NCBI RefSeq assembly: GCF_009834915.1
Contig: NZ_WVHS01000001.1
Coordinates: 434,001 to 498,000 of the forward strand
DNA length: 64,000 nt
Direction of reading: 5' to 3'
DNA from: Hufsiella ginkgonis
GTDB lineage: Bacteria; Bacteroidota; Bacteroidia; Sphingobacteriales; Sphingobacteriaceae
Of this stretch, positions 25,439 through 33,293 are shown piece after piece (the first letter of the stretch is position 1; each line of letters opens with the position of its first letter). Made by a program: the position numbers and the translations under genes. The notes under the pieces are model-generated. The model had not been told where the DNA came from. It saw nothing but the letters and a program-made list of their open reading frames with translations, and ran no database searches.

Positions 25439-28400
25439 TTACGTTAGGGTCGTTTCGTCCTTTTTTCCATAAAGCAGCCTGATGCCGGACGGCAATACGA
25501 TAAGCAGCAGCGGCAATGCTGCCAGGAAGCCCCCGATCACGGCTATAGCCAGGGGTTGATGGAGCTGCGCGCCGGCGCCGATACCCAATGCCAGCGGCAT
25601 CAGCGCGATAATGGCGCCCAGCGCAGTCATCAGCTTCGGCCGGAGCCGCGTGGAGATCGAATACGTGATCGCCTCGTCCACGGAAACATCGCGCACCGTT
25701 TCTTTAAACTGGAGGAAGGTAAAAATGGCGTTCTCGCCGATGATCCCTACGATCATGATCAACCCCGTATAGCTGCCCACGTTCAGCGGCGTTCCCGTCA
25801 GGTAGAGCGCCAAGTAACTGCCCGCAATCCCCAGCACCGCGACGAACAGGATGAGGAAAGCGATCCGGAAATCCCGGTACAGGAACAGAATGACCCCGAA
25901 AACGAGCAGGCTGGAAGTGATCAGTATCGTAAGCAGCTCGTTGAACGAGCGCTGTTGCTCGGCATAGGCCCCGCCATACTCAATGTAATAGCCCTGCGGC
26001 AGGCTGATCTTTTCGGCAATGCCTTGCTTGATATCGGTTACCGCTCCGCCAAGATCCCGGTTATCCAACCGGGCGGACACGACCCCGATCGATTGAAGGT
26101 TCTCCCGTTCCAGTTCGGCCTGGCCGGGCGCGATCGTTACCGAGGCAAGGTTCGTAACGGGTACCGTGTTCCCGCCGGGCAAAAAGATCTTCATCTTGTC
26201 TATCGATGCCAGCCCGAACTGCCGGTTACCGGGGTAAACCATACGGATGGGTGAAAGCTGCTGCTTATCATACAGGTTCCCCACCACGTTCCCTTCGAGC
26301 GCGGTTTGCATCTGGAACTGGAAGTCGGCCAGGGTGATCCCGTATTGCGAGAGGCGCGACTGATCGGGCGTAATGTTCACGGACGGCCCAGCGATCACGA
26401 TCCCGTCGAAGACGTCGGCGGTACCTTTCACGCCGGTCACCACATCTGCGACGGCTTTCGAGAGCTCCTGCAGTCTTTCCTGGTCGGTGCCGAAGATCTT
26501 CAGCTCGATGGGCTGGGTGGAGCTCATGAGATCGCCGAGCATATCGCCGATCACCTGCCCGAAATCGACCGTAAGCGCCGGCTGGGTGGATTCGACCCGG
26601 GCGCGGATGTCCTCGATCACCTCGTCGGTGCTCTTATCTCTTTTTTTCCTAAGCTGGATGAGATAGTCGCCGTTGTTCGGCTCGGTGATGAAAAAGCCCA
26701 TCTGCGTACCGGTACGCCGTGAATAAGCCTGTATCTCGGGAATTTCCGCCAGGATTTTCTCGACTTCCCGCAGCATCCTGTCGGTCTCCTCTAGCGAAGT
26801 TCCGGGAGGTGAAGTGTAATCCAGCACGATGCTCCCTTCGTCCATTTCGGGCAGGAAGCCGGTTTCCAGCCGCGGCAAAACCAGCACGATGGAAGCGACC
26901 AGCAAAGCTGCGATCACGATACTGATCGCCGGCCACCTGATCACGTATCCGACCCATGCCTGCTTTTTTACCTCATGTCCGTGTTCTGCCCTCCCGGATC
27001 CCGGCATCTTATTCTGCTTATCTTCGCGCGTTAAGAGCAAATACACCACCGGCAGGCCGAGCCAGGTTACAAAAAAAGAGCAGACCAGCGCAATGATCAT
27101 CGTATTGGTCATCACGTTAAAGTACTCGCCCGCCACCCCGGTCATCAGCAGGAACGGTACGAAGATCACGATGGTGCTGATCGATGAGCCCAGCATGGCC
27201 GGGAACAGGTAACGGACGGCTTTGCCCAGCAGCGATGATGTCGGCTCGCCAGGATGCTCTTCGTGGGTACGATGGATCTGCTCCACGACCACGATCGCGT
27301 CATCGATGATCAGGCCGATGGCGGCGGCTATCGCGCCAAGCGTCATAATGTTCAGCGTATAACCGATCGTATAGAGCACGATGATGGTAAGAAGCAGGGT
27401 CACCGGCACCGTGACCAGGATCGTCGCGCTAGCTTTTACCGATCGCAGGAAGACGATAGCCACTATGATCGCCAGGGCGATCCCCACCCAAAGGCTGTCG
27501 CTCACGCTGCGGATAGATTCGTTCACGAAATCCGCCTGCACGTAATAAGGTTTAAGCGTCACGTCGCCCGGCAGGATCTTCTGCAGCGCTGCGACTTTCT
27601 TTTCCATGTCGTTGGAAAGGTCGACCAGGTTCGCGTTCGGCTGCTTGATGACGGCTACCAGCAGGCCGTCCCTGCCGTTGGCGTTGATCCGAGTATACTC
27701 CACACCTTCCTCTACCTGGACCCGGGCGATATCTTTTATTCTTACCACCCGTTTCCCGTTATTGCTTATGACCAGGTTTTCCAGGTCTTCTTTTCCATGA
27801 AGCGTAGCGTCCGTAATGGACAGGTAGAGGTGGTTATAGTCGGCCAGGAAACCGTTCGACCGGATGAAGTTCGCCTGCCCGAAGGCGTCGCGCACCTGGC
27901 CGGGGGTAACGGACAGCGCACTCATGCGCTGGTTATCCAGCTCCAGCCAGTACTCTTTGGAACGGCCGCCGATAACCCGGATCTCCGAGACTCCCGCCAC
28001 CTGCGAAAGAAACGGCTTGATCGTATAGGTCGCCAACTGTTTCAGCTCGATCGGCGAGCGGGTGTGGCTTTCCAGCGTGTAGCCGCTGACCGGCAGGATC
28101 GAGGGGTTCATGCGCTCCACGGAGATGCTGATCCCCGCGGGGAGATCATTCCTGATCCGGGCGATCTGCGATTCGATGCGCTGCTGCGCCAGGTCGATGC
28201 CGGCATTCCACGTCATGAACGCGGAGATCTCGCAGCTGCCACGGCTGGTGGTGCTGCGTACCAATTCGAGATCGGGGACCTGCTTCACCGCCAGCTCCAG
28301 GGGGCGGGTCACCGTAACCATCATTTTATCCACCGGCTGCAGTTCGGCATCGGCGATGATCTTGATCTTGGGAAAAGTGATCTCGGGGAACAGCGAGGTC

Positions 28401-28492
28401 TTCAGTTTTGAATAACAGAAAATACCGCCTCCCATGATCAGCAGCAGCAACACGATCAGCGGATTTTTATAGGATAGAAAATGGTTCTTCAT
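25439..28492 (-). CDS. RND efflux pump inner-membrane permease
   Basis: This 1,017-residue protein has the AcrB/CzcA-type architecture. Helix 1 lies at about 10-28 and is followed by a large periplasmic loop. A six-helix block begins near residue 330 (LWVGIALAIIVAIVFLRSVK) and contains IGLIIDDAIVVVEQ, the helix-4 acidic pair that carries protons. The second loop and helices follow (GVILFLYRDFRIAFLILF, LIMIVGIIGENAIFTFLQ). The double aspartate favours hydrophobe/multidrug (HAE-type) or uncertain substrates. It is the last gene of the TolC-adaptor-permease operon, 3 nt after the adaptor. Confidence 0.92.
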   Translation of the reverse strand: MKNHFLSYKNPLIVLLLLIMGGGIFCYSKLKTSLFPEITFPKIKIIADAELQPVDKMMVTVTRPLELAVKQVPDLELVRSTTSRGSCEISAFMTWNAGIDLAQQRIESQIARIRNDLPAGISISVERMNPSILPVSGYTLESHTRSPIELKQLATYTIKPFLSQVAGVSEIRVIGGRSKEYWLELDNQRMSALSVTPGQVRDAFGQANFIRSNGFLADYNHLYLSITDATLHGKEDLENLVISNNGKRVVRIKDIARVQVEEGVEYTRINANGRDGLLVAVIKQPNANLVDLSNDMEKKVAALQKILPGDVTLKPYYVQADFVNESIRSVSDSLWVGIALAIIVAIVFLRSVKASATILVTVPVTLLLTIIVLYTIGYTLNIMTLGAIAAAIGLIIDDAIVVVEQIHRTHEEHPGEPTSSLLGKAVRYLFPAMLGSSISTIVIFVPFLLMTGVAGEYFNVMTNTMIIALVCSFFVTWLGLPVVYLLLTREDKQNKMPGSGRAEHGHEVKKQAWVGYVIRWPAISIVIAALLVASIVLVLPRLETGFLPEMDEGSIVLDYTSPPGTSLEETDRMLREVEKILAEIPEIQAYSRRTGTQMGFFITEPNNGDYLIQLRKKRDKSTDEVIEDIRARVESTQPALTVDFGQVIGDMLGDLMSSTQPIELKIFGTDQERLQELSKAVADVVTGVKGTADVFDGIVIAGPSVNITPDQSRLSQYGITLADFQFQMQTALEGNVVGNLYDKQQLSPIRMVYPGNRQFGLASIDKMKIFLPGGNTVPVTNLASVTIAPGQAELERENLQSIGVVSARLDNRDLGGAVTDIKQGIAEKISLPQGYYIEYGGAYAEQQRSFNELLTILITSSLLVFGVILFLYRDFRIAFLILFVAVLGIAGSYLALYLTGTPLNVGSYTGLIMIVGIIGENAIFTFLQFKETVRDVSVDEAITYSISTRLRPKLMTALGAIIALMPLALGIGAGAQLHQPLAIAVIGGFLAALPLLLIVLPSGIRLLYGKKDETTLT

Positions 28493-28495
28493 ACG

Positions 28496-29419
28496 CTACC
28501 GGATGATTTTGACTTTGGCGGTATCCGCCAGCCCGTAATTTCCGGATATGACGATGCGGTCGGATGCCGAAAACCGGGGTGACTTCAATTCGATGACCTT
28601 GTCGTTCTGCACGCCTTTTTCAACCGGTATCTTTACGGCCGTCGTGTCATTGATGAGCTTCATCACCCAGAACCCGTCTTCCGTTTCGTTCGTCAATACG
28701 GCCGACCGGGCGATGGTTTGAGCGGATCCCGAGGTCGATTTCATTAACCGGACTTTAGCGATCAGCTTTTCAGGTATGGGGTGCGCGGCATTCACCCGGA
28801 CCGAGAAGCGCTGCGTCTGGGAAACCGAATCCACGGCCGGCAACGCTTCGCTTACAGCCCCGCGAAGTTTTTCGCCGTCAGGAAGGACCAACTCGACATA
28901 GCGGTTGGCCGGCAGTAATTTGCGCGACTCATAGGGAAGATCAAGAAGGAACACGAAGCTGTTCCCGTTATTGACCACGGCAAGCTGTTCGCCTTCCTGC
29001 ACGTAGTCGTTCAACTGGTGGTTCACCTCTGCGATATAGCCGCTTTTGGCCGCCCGGATAACGGATATCCCGGAGAACCGGAATCCTGAATCGAGCTTGT
29101 TGACGGAATTTCCCAGTGCCCGTGCTTCCCTGGTGATCAGCTGGAAGATGACCTGTCCCTGCTTTACGAAATCGCCGGGCTTCACTGCGGCCCTGGTGAT
29201 ATAGCCGCTGATCATCGACTTGAGTATACTGCGCTCAAGATAGGCGGACGTGGCATTGAACTCTTCGTAGTCGTTCAGCGGCCCCACGGTGACGGTCGAC
29301 ACTTTTACCGGCGTTTGGGTAACGATATCCTCCTCCTCCGCCGTATCGCCTGCCGGGCGGCTGCAAGCCTGCAATAACAGGAAAAAAAAGACCAGATAAA
29401 GTATACGACGTTTTTTCAT
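28496..29419 (-). CDS. RND efflux periplasmic adaptor (membrane fusion) lipoprotein
   Basis: This is a 307-residue lipoprotein with lipobox LLLQAC at about residue 19. It has the biotinyl-lipoyl-like hairpin entry (SYLERSILKSMISGYITRAA, VKPGDFVKQGQVIFQLITRE), a short coiled-coil region and barrel domains ending in SDRIVISGNYGLADTAKV. It bridges the inner-membrane permease and the TolC channel. It is short for the family, consistent with a reduced hairpin. Gaps of 1 nt to the TolC gene and 3 nt to the permease show one operon. Confidence 0.9.
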   Translation of the reverse strand: MKKRRILYLVFFFLLLQACSRPAGDTAEEEDIVTQTPVKVSTVTVGPLNDYEEFNATSAYLERSILKSMISGYITRAAVKPGDFVKQGQVIFQLITREARALGNSVNKLDSGFRFSGISVIRAAKSGYIAEVNHQLNDYVQEGEQLAVVNNGNSFVFLLDLPYESRKLLPANRYVELVLPDGEKLRGAVSEALPAVDSVSQTQRFSVRVNAAHPIPEKLIAKVRLMKSTSGSAQTIARSAVLTNETEDGFWVMKLINDTTAVKIPVEKGVQNDKVIELKSPRFSASDRIVISGNYGLADTAKVKIIR

Positions 29420-29420
29420 G

Positions 29421-30686
29421 TTACCGGTTCCAATAAGTGAGCTGGTTAAGAAGTTTGAGCCGATCGATGACGGTTTGACGGTACAGGTTCTGAGCGTCCA
29501 TATACCCGTTAATAGCGATAATAAAATCAGCCACCGTCACATCGCCGGTTTGCAGCAGCCGTGTGTCCGCTTCGACCAGGCCTTTGGCGAATCTGACCTG
29601 CGAGCCGATCTCATCGAAAAGCTGGTCGGTTTGCGCGATCTGCCGGTTCAGCAAGTCGATCTGCTGTTTTTGCTGAACGGTAAAAAAGTCTCTATAGAAT
29701 GCACGTGTGCGGTCTTCGATCTCCAGTTTCGAATATTGCAGGCGCTTTTGGTGCCCGTCGTAGATCGGAACCGAAACAGAAAAGCCGACGCTGGTCCCGA
29801 AATTCTTGTACGGCTGCAAAATGAATGAAGAATTATACCCTGCGTTGGCGAATATGCCGATCTGCGGCTTATACGCTAAGTCAACGGCCGCCCGCTCGCC
29901 TTCGATCCGCACGCTATCGAGCCGGAATTTTTGAAGAAAGATGCTGTTCGGCAGTGAAACGGGTCGCGTCTCCGCAAATGCGGGCGGGCTCAGCGGTACG
30001 GTAATGGTGTCGGCTATCCCGGCAAGGTAATAGAGCGTAGCAAGGTCCGTTTTATAGGAGATCTCAGCCTGTCTGCCTGCGAGTTTCTGCTGCTGGAAAG
30101 TGACCAGGAACGCCAGGTAGTCGGTTTGCTTGTAGGTGTTGGCACGGGTCAGCGTTCTCAGGATGGTGTCCTCGCGTCCCAGCAGGGCGCTTACTTCGCG
30201 GCTGAACAAGGCCTGCTGCTGGCTGGCATAAGCAGCGATATATTGCTCGGCGATACTTCTTCGAATATCCAGTTCAGTGATCCGCACGGCATACCGTGCC
30301 GAGTCCCCGCGAATTTTCAGGGCCTCGAAAAGAGCGTTTTTTCGCTGTTTGCCCATGACCACGTAATCGATGCCGAGCAGCGCGTCGAGCGACTGCCCGT
30401 TGGAAAGCGCCTCATCATAACCCCATCCTTTAATTACCGGTGCATATAAACCGCTCGACGTCGCCTTTACCTGTGGCCTCTGCTGGGCCCGGAGCAGGAT
30501 GCTGTCCAACGCGAGCGCGCTTTGCTGGCCGGAAAGATCTCTCAGCAAGGGGCTGTTCTTCGTCGCCTGGTTAAGGAAGAAATCAAGCGTGCGCTCCTGC
30601 GCCCGAAGTTCCGCAAGGCTGCATAAACCTAAAAACAGGCTAAAAAAGATGAATTTCCAAAGCCGACCGTAAGTGAGAATTAACAT
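29421..30686 (-). CDS. TolC-family outer-membrane efflux channel
   Basis: This is a 421-residue exported protein. A hydrophobic N-terminal signal (FIFFSLFLGLCSLAELRAQE) is followed by two TolC-like repeats of long amphipathic helices (EQYIAAYASQQQALFSREVS in the first, DLLNRQIAQTDQLFDEIGSQ in the second). Barrel strands such as GTSVGFSVSVPIYDGHQKR lie between them. It is the first gene of the three-gene efflux operon, and its stop is 1 nt before the adaptor start. Confidence 0.9.
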   Translation of the reverse strand: MLILTYGRLWKFIFFSLFLGLCSLAELRAQERTLDFFLNQATKNSPLLRDLSGQQSALALDSILLRAQQRPQVKATSSGLYAPVIKGWGYDEALSNGQSLDALLGIDYVVMGKQRKNALFEALKIRGDSARYAVRITELDIRRSIAEQYIAAYASQQQALFSREVSALLGREDTILRTLTRANTYKQTDYLAFLVTFQQQKLAGRQAEISYKTDLATLYYLAGIADTITVPLSPPAFAETRPVSLPNSIFLQKFRLDSVRIEGERAAVDLAYKPQIGIFANAGYNSSFILQPYKNFGTSVGFSVSVPIYDGHQKRLQYSKLEIEDRTRAFYRDFFTVQQKQQIDLLNRQIAQTDQLFDEIGSQVRFAKGLVEADTRLLQTGDVTVADFIIAINGYMDAQNLYRQTVIDRLKLLNQLTYWNR

Positions 30687-30760
30687 ACCATGATAATATT
30701 AGTTCCGGCCAATAACGTCCGGCAAGCGAATGTACATTGAGACACCAGTAAACAAGACGG

Positions 30761-31180
30761 TTATTTTATCAGGCTGCCCTTCGCGTCAAATACCAGGTCC
30801 TTTCCTTTTACCTCTGCCTCGTAATTCACCACGCCGTCCTGATTAACTATTTTAGCCGCTTCTGCGATCTTGGCACCCTTGTAGTGTGTTTTCACATAGC
30901 TTATTACCGTGGCGGGGAGCTCTGAAACGTTGATCTCAGTTTCAGATGATAATTTGATCCCGGCGGCGCTGTAAACCTCGCTGGCTTCTTTCCCGGCTAC
31001 CGTAAATCCTGCCTCGTAATCTTTGTCCTCCCGGTCCCATCGTACTTTAGTACCAGGATGAGCTTTAATAAAAGCCGCCTTAACCGCCACGGGAACTTTA
31101 GCGGCGTTCAGTTTTTGCGCAAGTGCCGGAAAGGATGTCACGGCCATCGCCGCAAGCAAAATAACTCGAAAAGCTTTCAT
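30761..31180 (-). CDS. exported PepSY-like protein
   Basis: This is a 139-residue protein with a signal peptide (VILLAAMAVTSFPALAQ). Two PepSY-like (BLIP-like) repeats follow: VKAAFIKAHPGTKVRWDRED with GFTVAGKEASEVYSAAG, then VISYVKTHYKGAKIAEAAKI with YEAEVKGKDLVFDAKGSL. Such periplasmic proteins are thought to inhibit proteases or sense envelope state. It lies upstream of the efflux operon and downstream of a broken histidine kinase, a common neighbourhood for these proteins. Confidence 0.85.
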   Translation of the reverse strand: MKAFRVILLAAMAVTSFPALAQKLNAAKVPVAVKAAFIKAHPGTKVRWDREDKDYEAGFTVAGKEASEVYSAAGIKLSSETEINVSELPATVISYVKTHYKGAKIAEAAKIVNQDGVVNYEAEVKGKDLVFDAKGSLIK

Positions 31181-31246
31181 AACGATCAGTTTTTTTCCGA
31201 AAGTAGACGGGAAAGCTGGAGAGATTCTGAAGTTGCAAAGGAGCTG

Positions 31247-31560
31247 TCAGGTGAAAAGAACAGTAAACTGTTGTCTGCCTGCCTGAAATCGATATTCTAC
31301 CTTCCAGCCGTACCTGTTGGCGATCTGCCTGACGATGGCCAGTCCGAGGCCGCTTCCGGGATTCTTCGTAGACGCCGAAGTAAAACGCTTAAACAATTTA
31401 TCCTTGTCGAGCGGCTCACTTCCCGGGTTGGATACCGTAAACCTTCCCACTTCAAGACTGATCTCTATCCTTGCCGACCCTTCGCTGTGCCGCAGCGTAT
31501 TGAGCAATAAATTATTGAGTAAAACCTCCGTCAGGAACGGATGCCCCTCGGCCGTGACCC
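31247..31560 (-). pseudogene. C-terminal fragment of a sensor histidine kinase
   Basis: Only the ATPase domain end is left: FLTEVLLNNLLLNTLRHSEG (N box), LDKDKLFKRFTSAS (F box) and GSGLGLAIVRQIANRYG (G2 box), ending in QQFTVLFT. The dimerisation histidine, sensor and membrane parts are missing. Upstream it runs directly into the start of an EamA gene, so a deletion has joined the two. The neighbouring PepSY-like gene suggests an intact two-component system once stood here. Confidence 0.85.
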
Positions 31561-31787
31561 CCTGTAGCGAGCCCGGAGAGTACCAGGAACGTCCAGTTTT
31601 GTCTCGATAAACCGGCCAGGCCCTTGTCAGCATGCCGGGCCAGGACTATTGCCCAGGCCATTACGACGATTACCACCGTACGGATCGCCGTGGCAAGATC
31701 AGCGTCGACCCCTTTCAGGCCGATTTTGGCGAGTATTGTCGTTGCCGCCGCGAATACCGCCGATAAAAGCGCATAGAACCACCACAT
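31555..31787 (-). pseudogene. N-terminal fragment of an EamA-type transporter
   Basis: MWWFYALLSAVFAAATTILA, KIGLKGVDADLATAIRTVVI and NWTFLVLSGLAT are the first two to three helices of an EamA drug/metabolite transporter. After SGLAT the frame loses similarity and enters the histidine kinase remnant, so the remaining seven or eight helices are deleted. The junction is at about 31555. Confidence 0.85.
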
Positions 31788-31791
31788 TCGT

Positions 31792-32610
31792 CTATCTGAA
31801 TTTGTAATTTAACGTGAAAGCTGTTTTCTTATTTATTATAGCGGGCAAAAATGTAAGACGAGGAGCTCTGTTCCCGAATATACGCTTTTTTAACTGCGGG
31901 TAGATGGCGTAAGCCAACTTGGTAGAAAGTATGCCGAACCCGGCACCCGCCACGATGTCGCTGAGCCAGTGAACGTTATTATACACGCGCAGTATCCCGG
32001 TGGCCGTAGCCAGGGAATACCCCGCGACCCCGAACCAAAGGGACCGGTAGCCGTACTCCTGGTACATCATCTCCGCGCCCACGAACGCCAGCGCCGTATG
32101 GCCGGAGGGGAAGGAGGTGGTTGATGAACCGTCGGGACGCTCCCTTCCGACCTCCCGTTTAAGGAAAACGACGGCGGTGTTCATGATCGCCATGGACAGC
32201 GCGAAGGATAAGGAACGATCAACAAAGCTGCTCCGTCCCTTCAACCCGGCCAGACCAAGCGCAAACGTAGCGGCCGCAGGCGTATATTGAATAAAATTAT
32301 CGGCAGTCGTCACAAATCCCGGGTGATCTTCGCTCATATCGGCCTGCACGCTAAAATCGAGCCTGCGGACGGCCTTATTCCCGAGTGATAGAAACCCGTA
32401 GCCGATCATGATCGCCGGAGGCAGAAATTCGTGCGTTTTCAGCGCTGGCGCTAATGCCGTGTTAGTTACAGGGAGGGTATCGGCTAACAGCGTATCCCTG
32501 CAGTTCGCGGAAACCATGGCGGCAGGCGAAAAAAATATCAGCATGCAAATAGCGGATTTCCCCGCTTTTTGCAGTTTTCTGAACCGGCAGCGTGTTAAAG
32601 ATAGCTTCAT
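31792..32610 (-). CDS. PAP2-family membrane phosphatase
   Basis: Started at MKLSLTRCRFRKL (32610), this is a 272-residue protein. It contains the acid-phosphatase motifs KREVGRERPDG (KxxxxxxRP type), PSGH and VYNNVHWLSDIVAG (SRxxxxxHxxxD type), along with several hydrophobic segments. Members dephosphorylate lipid phosphates such as undecaprenyl diphosphate or phosphatidylglycerophosphate at the outer face of the inner membrane. An earlier start at 32658 adds 16 residues ahead of the natural hydrophobic N-terminus and was not preferred. It stands 4 nt after the EamA remnant. Confidence 0.88.
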   Translation of the reverse strand: MKLSLTRCRFRKLQKAGKSAICMLIFFSPAAMVSANCRDTLLADTLPVTNTALAPALKTHEFLPPAIMIGYGFLSLGNKAVRRLDFSVQADMSEDHPGFVTTADNFIQYTPAAATFALGLAGLKGRSSFVDRSLSFALSMAIMNTAVVFLKREVGRERPDGSSTTSFPSGHTALAFVGAEMMYQEYGYRSLWFGVAGYSLATATGILRVYNNVHWLSDIVAGAGFGILSTKLAYAIYPQLKKRIFGNRAPRLTFLPAIINKKTAFTLNYKFR

Positions 32611-33293
32611 AAGATCGAAGTTACCCCGCAATTTTGTAGATATTCTGTAGGGCGGCAAGATAGGGCCGCCGGGGCCGTAACCATCGTGGCGATCAATTCG
32701 GTTATCAGTGGCCTGATCATTTTCGGGCCCAGGGCGCTTGCGCTATTTTAGGGGCGGTCGACCGGCAAGCTTTCATTGGTTGATACGAAGTTCAGCCTTG
32801 AGGCTTCGGAAGCCGATCGTGGCTATTAGGATCAAGTTATTCACAAGACCAGGAGGCCGTTTCTTGTACCGGGCACCTATTCCTTGCTTTGATGTATCGT
32901 CTCCGGATTTCCTTCAAAATTCATGTGTTACTTTCGGCATGAATACATCAGATACGTACAGGGATGAAGTCTTTAAAAACGAGATCAACAAGGCCTCCGA
33001 CTTCAAGTTCGGGCCAAGGTGGCCAATGTTTTTGATGACATGGTGAACCGATAAGTTCCGTTTTACGGTGAAATACAGCGGATGATCGCAGAGCTTGCGG
33101 CGGATCACATTCTTAACCCGTTGATCGAATGTCGTGCTTTACATTAGCTGGCCAATAGTTACCAGAGAAGTCCGATTTATAAAGTTAAAACACGGCGCGT
33201 CTTTTTGCGTTTGTGTTGAGTTCATCAGCTGGCTGCTAAAGTTAAAAACAACGCTTTTAACTAATAACAGGCCATTACGCCTTAAGTATTTAT
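32611..33293. other. 680-bp gap holding a gene remnant and little else
   Basis: The region between the PAP2 gene and the plus-strand PAS kinase has no intact gene. A cmoA-like remnant is annotated separately at 32939. A short plus-strand hydrophobic frame (AVTIVAINSVISGLIIFGPR, about 32672-32751) may be the end of another lost membrane gene but cannot be identified. The right end should contain the promoter of the kinase at 33294, which I could not pinpoint. Confidence 0.45.
32939..33125 (+). pseudogene. cmoA: remnant of cmoA (carboxy-SAM synthase) N-terminus
   Basis: MNTSDTYRDEVFKNEINKAS and DFKFGPK, then in a shifted frame VANVFDDMVNR, a TAA and VPFYGEIQRMIAELAADH, follow the opening of Bacteroidota CmoA proteins, which make carboxy-S-adenosylmethionine for tRNA wobble uridine modification. 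The frameshift near 33015, the in-frame TAA near 33050 and the absence of the downstream SAM-binding DLGCS motif show a dead 5' relic. Identification rests on this short match. Confidence 0.6.

Noticed and set aside
27254-28411. 385-codon open frame on the plus strand inside the RND permease gene
   Set aside because: It lies wholly antisense to the conserved permease, has low-complexity His/Asp/Arg-rich composition and no family resemblance; it is a shadow of codon bias.
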